A stretch of 64,000 nt of DNA from an uncultured Acidimicrobiales bacterium (GTDB lineage Bacteria > Actinomycetota > Acidimicrobiia > Acidimicrobiales > SHLQ01). Below the pieces are notes generated by a model. It ran no database searches. It was not told the origin of the DNA and saw nothing but the letters and a program-made list of their open reading frames with translations. A program made the translations under genes and the position numbers. The first letter of the stretch is position 1. Every line of letters starts with the position of its first letter. Location: contig CALHYX010000008.1 of assembly GCA_938041035.1 (NCBI GenBank), forward strand, positions 46,698 through 110,697, given 5' to 3'. This document shows positions 41,801 to 51,012 of this stretch, piece by piece.

Positions 41801-42829
41801 TCAGGGGAAGAAATTCTTCGCCGCTGACCACAGACCCTGATCGACGTATTTCAGCTCGGCGACGCAGTCCTTGAGCCGCTTGCGCACGATCTTTCCCGAG
41901 TCGAGCGCGACCATGGCACCCCAGTCCTCATCGTGTACGGCATCGATCGCCGCGATGCCGTACCGGGTCGACAGCACTCGGTCGTGCGCCGTCGGGGTGC
42001 CGCCGCGCTGAACGTGTCCCAGGATGGTCACGCGGGTCTCGTACCCGGTGCGCTGCTCGATCTCCCCCGCCACGACGTTGGCGATTCCACCCAGCCGTTT
42101 GTGGCCGTACTGGTCGACGCCGGGTTCCGGGATGTCGAGCGTACCCTCCGCCGGTCGGGCCCCTTCGGCGACGACCACGATCGAGGCGTACTTGCCCTTC
42201 TCATGACGGCGAACGAGGGCCGCGCAGACACTCTCGATGTCGAACGGCTCTTCGGGGATCAGGGTCATGGTGGCACCGCCCGCGATTCCCGCCCACGTGG
42301 CGATGTGACCCACATGACGACCCATGACCTCGACCACGATGATTCGATCGTGGGACTCGGCGGTGGTGTGGAGCCGGTCGATCGCGGCGGTGGCGATATG
42401 GACGGCCGTGTCGAACCCGAAGGTCATCTCGGTCCCGCCGACGTCGTTGTCGATCGTCTTGGGCACGCCAACCACCGGAAACCCGAGCTTGTGGATCTCA
42501 TTGGTGCACGACAGCGTGCCTTCGCCGCCGATGCACACCAGCGCATCGAGCCGTTGTTCGGCGAAGGTCGCCCGCACCCGGTCGATACCGTCGTCGTACA
42601 TGAACGGTTGGTAGCGCGACGTGCCGAGGACCGTGCCCCCGCGGGGCAGCAGGCCCCGACAGGTTTGGATGTCGAGCGGCATCGTGTCGTTGTCGAGCAC
42701 CCCGCGCCAACCGTCGAGAAAGCCGACCACCTCGTCGCCGTGAACCTTCTCGGCCTTGCGAACCACCGCCCGGATGACGGCATTCAGCCCCGGGCAATCG
42801 CCACCACCTGTCAAAACTCCTACGCGCAT
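41801..42829 (-). CDS. pfkA: 6-phosphofructokinase
   Basis: This 342-residue enzyme has VGVLTGGGDCPGLNAVIRAV at the start, CIGGEGTLSCTNEI near residue 102, the catalytic GVPKTIDNDVGGTEMTFGFD near residue 122, VVEVMGRHVGHIA, GGATMTLIPEEPF and ILGHVQRGGTPTAHDR. The residue equivalent to E. coli Gly104 is Gly, predicting ATP as donor, while the residue equivalent to Gly124 is Lys, as in pyrophosphate-linked and actinomycete group III enzymes. So ATP use is likely but mixed. A TANNNT box lies 8 bases before the ATG. It is divergent from glpK. Confidence 0.94.
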   Translation of the reverse strand: MRVGVLTGGGDCPGLNAVIRAVVRKAEKVHGDEVVGFLDGWRGVLDNDTMPLDIQTCRGLLPRGGTVLGTSRYQPFMYDDGIDRVRATFAEQRLDALVCIGGEGTLSCTNEIHKLGFPVVGVPKTIDNDVGGTEMTFGFDTAVHIATAAIDRLHTTAESHDRIIVVEVMGRHVGHIATWAGIAGGATMTLIPEEPFDIESVCAALVRRHEKGKYASIVVVAEGARPAEGTLDIPEPGVDQYGHKRLGGIANVVAGEIEQRTGYETRVTILGHVQRGGTPTAHDRVLSTRYGIAAIDAVHDEDWGAMVALDSGKIVRKRLKDCVAELKYVDQGLWSAAKNFFP

Positions 42830-42837
42830 GGTGGCTG

Positions 42838-42843
42838 ATCCTA
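42838..42843 (-). promoter_or_regulatory. Putative leaderless -10 box for pfkA
   Basis: TAGGAT on the minus strand ends 8 bases before the pfkA ATG. Confidence 0.45.
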
Positions 42844-42911
42844 TCGGCCACCCCTCGCCGGTTCATCGACCGGGTCCTGCCGTTCCGTCCGGGTGCGGGG
42901 CGCGCAAGCGG

Positions 42912-42917
42912 TAACCT
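42912..42917 (+). promoter_or_regulatory. Putative leaderless -10 box for glpK
   Basis: TAACCT ends 8 bases before the ATG at 42926. Confidence 0.45.
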
Positions 42918-42925
42918 GCCTCGCC

Positions 42926-44398
42926 ATGGGAATCGTCATCGCCATCGACGCGGGCACCACGGGTGTGCGCTCCTTCGCCATCGCCGAGGACGGCCAGCCG
43001 CTCGGCACCGCCTACCGGGAGTTCACCCAGCACTTCCCCCAACCCGGGTGGGTCGAACACGACGCCAACGAGATCTGGGAAGCGGTCACCGTCACGCTCG
43101 CCGAACTGGTCGCCACCCACGATCAGCCCATCGCCGCCATCGGCATCACCGATCAGCGAGAGACCGTCGTGGTGTGGGATAAGACGACCGGGGAGCCACT
43201 CCATCGCGCCATCGTGTGGCAGGACCGCCGCACCGCGGCGAAATGCGACGAACTTCAGGCGGCCGGCCACCTTCCGATGGTGCGCGATACGACCGGCCTC
43301 GTCCTCGACCCGTACTTCTCCGGGTCGAAGCTGCAGTGGCTGTTCTCGACCGGTGGCGTGACCCCGAACGCCGACACGGCCTTTGGCACCGTCGACTCCT
43401 GGCTGCTGTGGAACCTCACCGGCGGCGCGGTTCACGGCACCGACCCCTCCAACGCGAGCCGCACGCTGCTGTACGACATCCGTGCGCTCGACTGGTCCGA
43501 CGAGCTGACCGACCTGTTCGACGTCCCCCGCCACATCCTGCCCGACGTGATGCCGTCGAGCGGCCGCTTCGGGGTCACCGGTACCGACCTCCCGATACCG
43601 GCCGGCATCCCCATCTCCGGCATCGCCGGCGACCAGCAGGCCGCCCTCTTCGGTCAGGCCTGTTTCGAACCGGGGATGGCCAAGAACACCTACGGCACCG
43701 GCTCGTTCCTGTTGATGAACGTCGGGTCGACCTGCCCTGACCCGGTCGAAGGGCTCCTCACCACCGTTGCGTGGACGATCGACGGGGTCACCACCTATGC
43801 CCTCGAGGGCGCCATCTTCGTCACCGGGGCAGCCATTCAGTGGTTGCGCGACGGGCTCGGCATCATCGCCGACGCCTCCGAGGTCGGGCCGCTCGCGGAA
43901 TCGATCGACGACACCGGCGGTGTCTACCTCGTCCCTGCGTTCGCCGGTCTGGGAAGCCCCCACTGGGACCCGTACGCCCGAGGCACCATCGTCGGGCTCA
44001 CCCGCGGATCGGGTCGCGCCGAACTCGCTCGCGCCACCGTCGAGTCGATGGCGTTTCAAACCCGCGACGTGCTCGACGCGATGACCGCCGCCTCCGGCAC
44101 CCGGATCGCCGAGCTCAAGGTCGACGGCGGCGCCGCGGTGATGGATGTTCTTCTCCAGATTCAGGCCGATCAGCTCGGCGTGCCGGTGGTGCGCTCGGCC
44201 ATTCAGGAGACCACGGCCATGGGTTCGGGATACATGGCGGGTGTCGCCGAGGGCGTGTGGTCCGGCACGGCGGACGTCACCGCCAACTGGGCCGCCACCG
44301 GCCGGTTCGAACCGGCGGCTGACCGCGCACCGGCCGATGCCCAACACCGCATGTGGACCCGGGCCGTCGAGCGCTCCCGCAACTGGGAGACGAACTGA
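42926..44398 (+). CDS. glpK: Glycerol kinase
   Basis: This 490-residue FGGY kinase phosphorylates glycerol. It has the ATP motif IAIDAGTTGVRSFAI, AIGITDQRETVVVWDKTTG (Arg-Glu that contact glycerol), IVWQDRRTA, LDPYFSGSKLQWLF (Tyr contacting glycerol), FGTVDSWLLWNLTGG, ISGIAGDQQAALFGQACFEP (catalytic Asp-Gln) and the FGGY signature region GSPHWDPYARGTIVGLTRGS. All glycerol-binding residues known from E. coli GlpK are kept. No glpF or glpD is adjacent. It is divergent from pfkA. Confidence 0.95.
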   Translation: MGIVIAIDAGTTGVRSFAIAEDGQPLGTAYREFTQHFPQPGWVEHDANEIWEAVTVTLAELVATHDQPIAAIGITDQRETVVVWDKTTGEPLHRAIVWQDRRTAAKCDELQAAGHLPMVRDTTGLVLDPYFSGSKLQWLFSTGGVTPNADTAFGTVDSWLLWNLTGGAVHGTDPSNASRTLLYDIRALDWSDELTDLFDVPRHILPDVMPSSGRFGVTGTDLPIPAGIPISGIAGDQQAALFGQACFEPGMAKNTYGTGSFLLMNVGSTCPDPVEGLLTTVAWTIDGVTTYALEGAIFVTGAAIQWLRDGLGIIADASEVGPLAESIDDTGGVYLVPAFAGLGSPHWDPYARGTIVGLTRGSGRAELARATVESMAFQTRDVLDAMTAASGTRIAELKVDGGAAVMDVLLQIQADQLGVPVVRSAIQETTAMGSGYMAGVAEGVWSGTADVTANWAATGRFEPAADRAPADAQHRMWTRAVERSRNWETN

Positions 44399-44412
44399 CC
44401 CAGGGCTGACGT

Positions 44413-45597
44413 TCAGTCGCTCGGCACCAGTTCGGTCAACGCCTCGCGCAGGCCGCGCACGGCCTGGCCGATGCGCTGTTCGTTCTCGATGAGCGCGAAG
44501 CGCACGTGGCCCTCACCGCCGGGGCCGAAGCCCACCCCGGGCGAGACGGCGACGCCCGCCTCGCGAACGAGCCGGGAGGCAAAGGCGACGGAGCCCTCGT
44601 CGCGGTACTGCTCGGGGATCGGTGCCCAGGCAAACATGGTGCCCTGGGGTTTCGGGATGTCCCAACCAATCCGGGCCAACCCGTCGCAGAGGGCGTCGCG
44701 GCGGTCCTGGTAGATCCCACAGGCCAGCTTCGGATAGTCGGGCTCGGTGTTCATGGTGACCGTGGCGGCGATCTGAATCGGTTGGAACGTGCCGTAGTCG
44801 AGATAGGACTTCAGCTTGGCGAGGGCGGCGACCACCTCGGCATTGCCGACCATGAATGCCACCCGCCACCCGGCCATAGAAAAACTCTTCGTCATCGAGT
44901 ACAACTCGACGGCGACGTCCTTGGCCCCCTCGGCCTGCAGGATCGACGGCGGTTGGTAACCATCGAACCCCAGGTCGGCGTAGGCGAAGTCGTGCACCAG
45001 CAGGACCTCTTTTTCGCGCGCGAAATCGACGACGCGCTGCATGAACTCGAGATCGACACAGGTCGTGGTCGGGTTGTGCGGGAACGACAAGACGATGACC
45101 CGGGGCTTGGGCCACGAGTACTCCCACCGCTCGGCGAGCGAGTCGAAGAAGTCGGCGTCGGTACCGAGGGGCAGCTCCCGCACTTCACCGCCGGCGAACA
45201 GCGGCGCATAGAGGTGAATGGGGTACGACGGGGCCGGGACCAGGGCGGCGTCACCGGGCTGCAGAAGGGTCCACATCAGGTGCGAGAACCCCTCCTTCGC
45301 CCCGATGGTGTTGATGACCTCGGTGCCGGGGTCGAGTTCGACGCCGAACTGCCGGCGATACAGCTCGGCGGCGGCTTCGCGGAGCTTCGGGATGCCCCGG
45401 CTCGACGAGTACCGGTGGTTGCGGGAGTTGTTGGCGGCCTCGCACAACTTGTCGACGGCGATGTCGGGCGAGGGGAGGTCGGGGTTGCCGAACCCGAGAT
45501 CGATGATGTCCTCGCCGTTGCGGCGAGCTTCCACCTTCAAGGTGTCGATTATCGTGAAAACGTAGGGCGGAAGCGCGTTGATGCGACGGAAGTCCAT
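44413..45597 (-). CDS. Class I/II PLP-dependent aminotransferase
   Basis: This 394-residue fold-type I enzyme has the PLP lysine in [20 protein letters not shown] near residue 235, with [37 protein letters not shown] and the N-terminal [20 protein letters not shown]. The sequence resembles alanine transaminase AlaC and related acyclic aminotransferases. Substrate preference (alanine, methionine or other) is not certain. The ATG at 45597 is chosen because a TANNNT box lies 6 bases upstream; a TTG two codons earlier falls within that spacer. Confidence 0.88.
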   Translation of the reverse strand: MDFRRINALPPYVFTIIDTLKVEARRNGEDIIDLGFGNPDLPSPDIAVDKLCEAANNSRNHRYSSSRGIPKLREAAAELYRRQFGVELDPGTEVINTIGAKEGFSHLMWTLLQPGDAALVPAPSYPIHLYAPLFAGGEVRELPLGTDADFFDSLAERWEYSWPKPRVIVLSFPHNPTTTCVDLEFMQRVVDFAREKEVLLVHDFAYADLGFDGYQPPSILQAEGAKDVAVELYSMTKSFSMAGWRVAFMVGNAEVVAALAKLKSYLDYGTFQPIQIAATVTMNTEPDYPKLACGIYQDRRDALCDGLARIGWDIPKPQGTMFAWAPIPEQYRDEGSVAFASRLVREAGVAVSPGVGFGPGGEGHVRFALIENEQRIGQAVRGLREALTELVPSD

Positions 45598-45603
45598 CGC
45601 CAA

Positions 45604-45609
45604 ATCCTA
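45604..45609 (-). promoter_or_regulatory. Putative leaderless -10 box for the aminotransferase gene
   Basis: TAGGAT on the minus strand ends 6 bases before the ATG at 45597. It lies just before the stop of the upstream ROK gene. Confidence 0.5.
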
Positions 45610-45614
45610 GGACG

Positions 45615-46559
45615 TCAGCCCGCGGTCGCCTCACCGGCGAGAAGGGCCGCACCCAATGCGCCGGCCTGGCTCCCCAACCGGGCCAACCGGACCGGCACGC
45701 TCGGGCGGTAGTCGCCGCCGAGCAGGGTTTCGTCCAGGTTGCGCTGCACGCGTTCGCGCAGCGGCTCACCGATGTCGACGAGCCCGCCACCGAGGATGAT
45801 CAGCTCGGGGTCGAGGATGTAAATCAGGCTGTGGAGGCCAATGACGACGTCCTCGGCGAACTCCCCCAGCAGGGTGAGCGCGTCGGCATCGCCGGCGGCG
45901 ATGGCGTCGCTGACGTGTTCGCCGCGCACCTTCTCGACGCTTCCGGCCTCGGCCACCACGGCGGGAATCCGCCCCTCGAGTGCCCATTGGCGACCGAGAA
46001 CACCGAGGCCGGTGCCGGAGGCGAACATCTCCCAGGGGCCCTGTACCCCGGTGAGGTGCTTGGGGCCGTGCCGATCCACCACGATGTGGCCGGACTCGCC
46101 GGCGAAGCCGTGGGCACCCCGGTACAGCTCGCCGTTGAGCACAAAGGCGGTACCGATACCGGTGCCGAGGGCGACGAAGGCGATGTCGGAGCAGCCGACC
46201 CCCGCGCCGAGGCGGGCCTCGGCCCAGGTCGCGGTGTTGGCGTCGTTGTCGACGTGTACCGGCATTTCGAGTCGCTCGGCGAGCCGATCCCGCAACGGGT
46301 AGTCGACCACGCCCGCGATGTTGGGTGAGTATCGCACCCATCCCTCGCGGTCGATCAGCCCGGCGACACCCAGTCCGACGGCCTTGATGGGTTCATCAAC
46401 CTCCGAAGAGATGCTCGCCACCATCGATACGACGGTCTCGACCAGTTCGTCGCCGGACGCAGGCGTGGGTTGGCGATGGCTTACCAGCGGGGTCGTGGAA
46501 CCCGCGTGGACGGCCACGCCGAGCGCCTTCGTGCCCCCGACATCAAACCCAACCAACAT
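45615..46559 (-). CDS. ROK-family kinase lacking the zinc-site cysteines
   Basis: The 314-residue protein starts MLVGFDVGGTKALGVAV and has VDNDANTATWAEARLG (catalytic Asp near residue 105), VALGTGIGTAFVLNGELYRG and GFAGESGHIVVD. Where ROK kinases have CxCGxxGCxE, this sequence reads KHLTGVQGPWEMFASG, so all the zinc cysteines are gone although the surrounding residues (GPWE, ASGTGL) are kept. It may be a glucokinase that does not need zinc, or have drifted in function. An ATG upstream at 46583 is rejected because family similarity begins at the second Met. Confidence 0.85.
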   Translation of the reverse strand: MLVGFDVGGTKALGVAVHAGSTTPLVSHRQPTPASGDELVETVVSMVASISSEVDEPIKAVGLGVAGLIDREGWVRYSPNIAGVVDYPLRDRLAERLEMPVHVDNDANTATWAEARLGAGVGCSDIAFVALGTGIGTAFVLNGELYRGAHGFAGESGHIVVDRHGPKHLTGVQGPWEMFASGTGLGVLGRQWALEGRIPAVVAEAGSVEKVRGEHVSDAIAAGDADALTLLGEFAEDVVIGLHSLIYILDPELIILGGGLVDIGEPLRERVQRNLDETLLGGDYRPSVPVRLARLGSQAGALGAALLAGEATAG

Positions 46560-46638
46560 GTTGCAGACCCTCTGTTCCGCCACCGGTGGGTGGCGGTCGC
46601 CAAACGAGAGGCCATGTTAACCCTACGCTGCGTTAACC

Positions 46639-48741
46639 CTATGCTGCGGCCTCGGCGGTGGCTCGGGACGGACGCACGAGCAGGGCTCGGGCGGTGCCGA
46701 GGTGCGAGGCCCATTCTACGACGTCGACCCGGTCGGTCAGCAGGATCACCTGGGTGACCGTCGACATCGACTCGAGCGCGGTCAGAACGGTGAAGACCGC
46801 CTCGTCGGGGAAACTCTTCAGACAGTGGTCGGCGACGAGCGGCAGCGAGCCGGCGTAGGTCGCCTCTTTCAGGGTCGTGGTCTTGTCCGAGATCTGCTTG
46901 CGGACCTGCTCATGGGGATCCACGGTCGGCTTCACCGCCAAACGCGACATCGCCGCGTCGGGACGCCGGCCCTTGGTCTGTTCGGTCAGCGCCGTTACGC
47001 GTCCCATGAGCATCGTGTACTTGTCGGTGGCATCGCGCAGCTCACCCTGGGCGGCCTGCAACCGGTCGTGGGTGGCGGAGCGTTGCTGTTCCAGCGCGGC
47101 CAATTCGAGGACGCTGGTGGCCTGATCGATCAGCCGTTCGATGTAGTCGTCGAAGGTCGCCTCGCAGGCCGCCAAATCGACGACGAGCGGTTCGAAGTCC
47201 GCCGGCGCCGCCGCGGGCTGGCTCGTGCCGTACTGGTCGAGCAGCTTTTGCACCCGGCTCTCCTCGACCCGGATCTGAGCGACCGCGGCCTCGAGGCGTT
47301 CGGCCTGCGACGAACGGGCACCGGCACTGGCGAGCCAGACCGCGGCTTGGGCGACGACCTGTTCGTTCGATGGAGATTCGCCGGGGACCTCGACGTGCGC
47401 GGCGTTGAGCGCCTCGCGCAGTTCGGCGATGGCCGCCGCTCTGGCTTCCTCGGTCGGCGGCGGCGTGCGCATCGCTCGCAGGGCGGCGGGAAGATCAGCC
47501 TGCTGGCCGGTCATCACCACGGCCTGTTCCCGACACGCGCCCATCTCGGCGAGCAGGGCGGCGAACCCCTCGTCCTCCTGCATGGCCTTGTTGACTTCGT
47601 CCCAGGCACCCTTGGCTTTGAGCCACTCGTCCTGGGCGTCGGTCAGTTCCTGTTGGGCGGCCAGGTTGGTGTTGTGCGCGGAGGTCTCGAGCAGGTACGA
47701 CGACCAGGTGGGGAAGCCCATCTTGTCGAGGATGGCCTGTTCGCGTTCGCGAGCGTCCGCGAGCGCCTTCGTCGCCTTGGAGTTGTTGAACCGACCGCCG
47801 ACGTCGTCGCTGGCATCCAGCACGGCATCGTGGGCCGCTTCCAGTTCGGCCACATCCGCCGGATCGTTCGGTGGTTTGGCCAGCTCGGATTCGGCGGCGG
47901 CGACTCGAGCGCGAGCGATGCGAACGGAGCGGCGAATCTCGACCACGGGGACGTCGCTGTCGAAGCGCGACTCGGCTTCGATGAGCTGGGTCCGCAGGTC
48001 TTCGATCTTGGTCGCCAACGCACAGGCGACCGGCGACGGTCCGGGTTCGTCGACCATGGCATCGCTGGCCGCGGTGAGCGCGGTGGCGACCCGGTTGCGC
48101 TGGTCGGCCCCGGCGGAGTCGACGTATCGGACCAGGCTCGACTGGTAGCCGACCAGCCGCTTGAGGCGGCCGGTGAGTTCGTCCGTGCTGGTGAACAGCG
48201 CCGAGCCGGCCGGAAGATCGTGTTCGCTTTCCATCGCCAGGATGGCGGTGACGGCCGGTTCGATACGCTCCGCCGACTCGTGGTTCAGCGACGAGTCGTC
48301 GGGCCGTCCGTCGGCGGGCATACGCTCGAGTTTGTCGTCGAACGATTCGAGCAGGCGTTCGCAGTCGCGCACTTCGTCGCGCAGGGGCAACATCTTGGAC
48401 TCGGCTTCGGCGGCTTCACGGATGATCCGCTCGCGGCGCGCCGCCGTGTCCTCGCGACCCCCGTGGGAGGAGTCACCGGAGTGCCAGGTCAGGTCACCTT
48501 CGGCGATCACCGGTTCGTGTTCGCTCTTGAGGTCGAGCATCGCCAGACCCCGGCCGTCCGCGTTGAGCAGTAGACCAAACGCCTCGACCAGCGCGGGCGT
48601 GCTCGGCGCTCGTCCCGACGTGATCTCCACGATGTCCCCGACGACTTTTGCCCGAGCGGCGGCATCGAGCCCGTACAGCACGGTCAGCCGAGGGTGAAAG
48701 TCGATGCGTTGGTCACTGGTGGTCACACGAACGATGCGCAT
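46639..48741 (-). CDS. SMC/RecF-like coiled-coil protein with degenerate P-loop
   Basis: I do not recognise a named family. The 700-residue protein begins MRIVRVTTSDQRIDFHPRLT then VLYGLDAAARAKVVGDI, where SMC/RecN proteins have a GxNGxGKS loop; here the P-loop is GLDAAARA with no Lys-Ser. Residues about 95-600 are mostly coiled coil. The C-terminus (about 625-700) resembles an SMC head end: SLPLVADHCLKSFPDEAVFT (Walker B-like), then TQVILLTDRVDVVEWASHLG (like the final VILFTHD strand). No LSGG signature is visible. It may be a structural or non-ATPase relative. SD GGGAAGG precedes the ATG. Neighbours are a ROK kinase and an SRPBCC gene. Confidence 0.75.
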   Translation of the reverse strand: MRIVRVTTSDQRIDFHPRLTVLYGLDAAARAKVVGDIVEITSGRAPSTPALVEAFGLLLNADGRGLAMLDLKSEHEPVIAEGDLTWHSGDSSHGGREDTAARRERIIREAAEAESKMLPLRDEVRDCERLLESFDDKLERMPADGRPDDSSLNHESAERIEPAVTAILAMESEHDLPAGSALFTSTDELTGRLKRLVGYQSSLVRYVDSAGADQRNRVATALTAASDAMVDEPGPSPVACALATKIEDLRTQLIEAESRFDSDVPVVEIRRSVRIARARVAAAESELAKPPNDPADVAELEAAHDAVLDASDDVGGRFNNSKATKALADAREREQAILDKMGFPTWSSYLLETSAHNTNLAAQQELTDAQDEWLKAKGAWDEVNKAMQEDEGFAALLAEMGACREQAVVMTGQQADLPAALRAMRTPPPTEEARAAAIAELREALNAAHVEVPGESPSNEQVVAQAAVWLASAGARSSQAERLEAAVAQIRVEESRVQKLLDQYGTSQPAAAPADFEPLVVDLAACEATFDDYIERLIDQATSVLELAALEQQRSATHDRLQAAQGELRDATDKYTMLMGRVTALTEQTKGRRPDAAMSRLAVKPTVDPHEQVRKQISDKTTTLKEATYAGSLPLVADHCLKSFPDEAVFTVLTALESMSTVTQVILLTDRVDVVEWASHLGTARALLVRPSRATAEAAA

Positions 48742-48820
48742 GACCTTCCCGTCGGCCGCGCCCGGGCGGTTTGCAGCAAATCCCGGCGGTTTTTTGCCAG
48801 CCGACCCTTCGTGGGGCCGG

Positions 48821-49270
48821 CTAGGAAGCGCTCTCGATACGGGTCTTCAGCTCGTCGATGGCGGTGTGGACGATCTTGCCCTCGGCCCGGCGGCGCACGA
48901 ACCCGGGGATGGGCACCGCCAGGTCGACGGAGAGGTAGTACGTGAGCTGGCAGGCGTCGGGGTCGCCGTCGACCGGGGAGAACTCATACTCGCCGTCGAG
49001 GCGCACCATGACGTCGCCTTCCATCAGCCGCCAGGAAATCCGCAACGGGTTGGAGCCGTAGTTGTAGCGCAGCACGTACGACGTGGATCGGCCCATCGCC
49101 GCGGCCCGGAACGCCACCTCACCGCCGCGGCCCAGCTCGTCATGGGTGCGAACCACGGCCTCTTTGATGTCGGCCGCCCACTCCGGATAGCTCGCGTAGT
49201 CGCGGGCGATCTCGAAACACTTCTCGGGCGACGCCGAGACGGTGGTGGTTACGGTTGCGGTTTCAGCCAT
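48821..49270 (-). CDS. SRPBCC/START-like domain protein
   Basis: This 149-residue protein has the polyketide-cyclase/dehydrase-like START fold: TVSASPEKCFEIARDYASYP with EWAADIKEAVV, then a run of beta strands (VLRYNYGSNPLRISWRL, DGEYEFSP, QLTYYLSVDLAVPIPGFVRR) and a C-terminal amphipathic helix. Actinobacteria carry many such proteins that bind lipids or hydrophobic ligands. No enzymatic role can be assigned. It lies 79 bp upstream of the SMC-like gene and may share its transcript. Confidence 0.85.
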   Translation of the reverse strand: MAETATVTTTVSASPEKCFEIARDYASYPEWAADIKEAVVRTHDELGRGGEVAFRAAAMGRSTSYVLRYNYGSNPLRISWRLMEGDVMVRLDGEYEFSPVDGDPDACQLTYYLSVDLAVPIPGFVRRRAEGKIVHTAIDELKTRIESAS

Positions 49271-49342
49271 GCAGTAGTTCTTCCCGGGCGTCGATGGATC
49301 CGATGCTCACAGCGTGTAGTCAGGGTAGACGACCGCGGCGGG

Positions 49343-49819
49343 TCATCCGTGTTGCGGTTCGGCATCGGAACCGGACGGCTCGTCGGCGGCCGCTGCTCGC
49401 CGCGGGTCGAACCGGCCGTAGCGGGCGCCCCACAGTCCCGCGAGCCCGATCCCGAGCATCGGCACCAGGATCCCAAAGGCCAGGGCGGTGAAGGGGCGGG
49501 CGAACGCCGCGCCGAACGCGACGACGGTTTGCAGGGCGAGAGCCGCCATCATCGACCGCTGCACCGGCTTGGGAGAGGAACCGGCGAGGAAGAACAGGCC
49601 GCCGATGCCGATGGCGTCGATTCGGCTGCGGCCGACCGCGATCGCGAAGGCGATGAGAAAGGCGACAATTCCGGCCGCGAAGAGCACCAGGCTGACGACG
49701 GCGCCGGCGATGCGCAGACCCTCGACCCCCACGGCCAGGCCGCTGGACACCACGAAGATGGCGGTCGAGACCCACGTGCCGACGATGATCGGCGTTCCCG
49801 GTTGGTCCTTCGGAATCAC
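49343..49819 (-). CDS. Four-span membrane protein, unknown function
   Basis: This 158-residue protein begins VIPKDQPGTPIIVGTWVSTA and has four membrane spans in two pairs (about residues 12-35, 42-62, 90-108 and 112-130). A conserved GSSPKPVQRSMMAALALQTV segment lies between the pairs, and the tail is acidic and hydrophilic. I recall this pattern as a conserved actinobacterial integral membrane protein without known role. The GTG at 49819 is selected because a TANNNT box lies 6 bases upstream; upstream frame to 49849 is not supported. Confidence 0.75.
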   Translation of the reverse strand: MIPKDQPGTPIIVGTWVSTAIFVVSSGLAVGVEGLRIAGAVVSLVLFAAGIVAFLIAFAIAVGRSRIDAIGIGGLFFLAGSSPKPVQRSMMAALALQTVVAFGAAFARPFTALAFGILVPMLGIGLAGLWGARYGRFDPRRAAAADEPSGSDAEPQHG

Positions 49820-49825
49820 ATCGCG

Positions 49826-49831
49826 ACGGTA
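49826..49831 (-). promoter_or_regulatory. Putative leaderless -10 box for the four-span membrane protein
   Basis: TACCGT on the minus strand ends 6 bases before the GTG at 49819. Confidence 0.5.
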
Positions 49832-49887
49832 GCGCTGCACCCCGGGCAAACCCGGGTCGGAGGGCGCGGGACGGTAGCCGTCGTGCG

Positions 49888-51012
49888 TTACCCGGCGAAG
49901 TCGTCGAGCGCCGTCGCCAGCCGGTCGACCAGCACGTCGTAGCCAAACTCTTCGACCGCGCGTACCCGGGAGGCGGCGGCGAACCGGTCGCGCAGCGCGT
50001 CATCGGCCAACAGCTCGTCGAGCGCCCGCTCGGCGGCCTCGACGTCGTCGCCCGGATCGACGACGAATCCGGTCTCGCCGTGCTCGACGGCCTCGGCCGC
50101 TCCCCCGCTGGCGCCCGCGACCTGGGCGACGCCGGCCGCCGCGGCCTCCACAAACACGATGCCGAACCCCTCCTGTTCGAGCCCGCCCCACCGCACCCGG
50201 CACAACATGGTGAAGACGTCGGCCGCGCCGACGAGACCGGGCAGGTCATCACCAGGCACGCGTCCGAGCAGTTCGACGGGAGCGCCCGACCGATCGATCT
50301 CGCGCTGAAGCCGCCAACGATCGCGGCCCGCCCCGGCGATCGCCACCTGCAAACCGGGGTGTCGTCCCGCGAGACGCGTCGATGCCCGGATGAGGGTGTC
50401 CATGCCCTTGCGCGGCACCAGTCGACTCACGCTCACCACCAATGGCCCGTCGCCGAATCCGTGGCGAGCCCGAACCACGGCCCGCTCACCCGGGTCGAGC
50501 GGACGGAACCGATCGGTGTCGACGCCCGGCGGAACGATCACCGTGGGCAGCGATCGCCCGGCGGCGCGCACACCCTCCGCCGCCGGGTAGCCGCCGGCGG
50601 CGATCACGAGACCCGCGTTGGTCAGCACGCGCCGGAGCGCGTCGCGCGAGCCGGGGATACGTCCGGGGATCGCGACCTCCGCCCCGTGCAGCACGACCCC
50701 GTACGGCACGCCGAGCCCCGGGCCGATCGCACCGAGCGGCAGCGCCGGGTCGAGCACGACGAACTCGGCGCCGACCGCCGCCGCGACCTCGCGGATCCGG
50801 CGAGCCAGCACGGGATTCGGCAGCAGCACCGGCTCGCGAGACCGGCGGATCTCGAAGGGTTGCTCGGCATCGAAGGCCGCGGCGCCGGCGTGCGGGGTGG
50901 TGTAGACCACGACGTCGTCGGGTGGAAGCCGACGCCACAGCTCCCAGAGGTAGTACTGGATGCCGCCGACCTTCGGCGGGAAGTCGTTGGTGACCAGCAG
51001 ATGACGGGGCAT
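49888..51012 (-). CDS. GT4 glycosyltransferase, PimB-like mannosyltransferase
   Basis: This 374-residue GT-B enzyme begins MPRHLLVTNDFPPKVGGIQY, the start shared with PimB and relatives. Other motifs are VVLHGAEVAIPGR, VIVPPGVDTDRFRPLDPGER, VVSVSRLVPRKGMDTLIRA and the E-x7-E site EQEGFGIVFVEAAAAGV. PimB adds mannose to phosphatidylinositol mannoside in mycobacteria; here a phosphatidylinositol or other glycolipid acceptor is inferred. The ATG overlaps the queG stop by one base (TGATG). Confidence 0.85.
   Translation of the reverse strand: MPRHLLVTNDFPPKVGGIQYYLWELWRRLPPDDVVVYTTPHAGAAAFDAEQPFEIRRSREPVLLPNPVLARRIREVAAAVGAEFVVLDPALPLGAIGPGLGVPYGVVLHGAEVAIPGRIPGSRDALRRVLTNAGLVIAAGGYPAAEGVRAAGRSLPTVIVPPGVDTDRFRPLDPGERAVVRARHGFGDGPLVVSVSRLVPRKGMDTLIRASTRLAGRHPGLQVAIAGAGRDRWRLQREIDRSGAPVELLGRVPGDDLPGLVGAADVFTMLCRVRWGGLEQEGFGIVFVEAAAAGVAQVAGASGGAAEAVEHGETGFVVDPGDDVEAAERALDELLADDALRDRFAAASRVRAVEEFGYDVLVDRLATALDDFAG

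Noticed and set aside
46702..48573. 623-codon plus-strand frame opposite the SMC-like gene
   Set aside because: The minus-strand product shows heptad structure and head-like ends and has a good ribosome site; the antisense product has neither.
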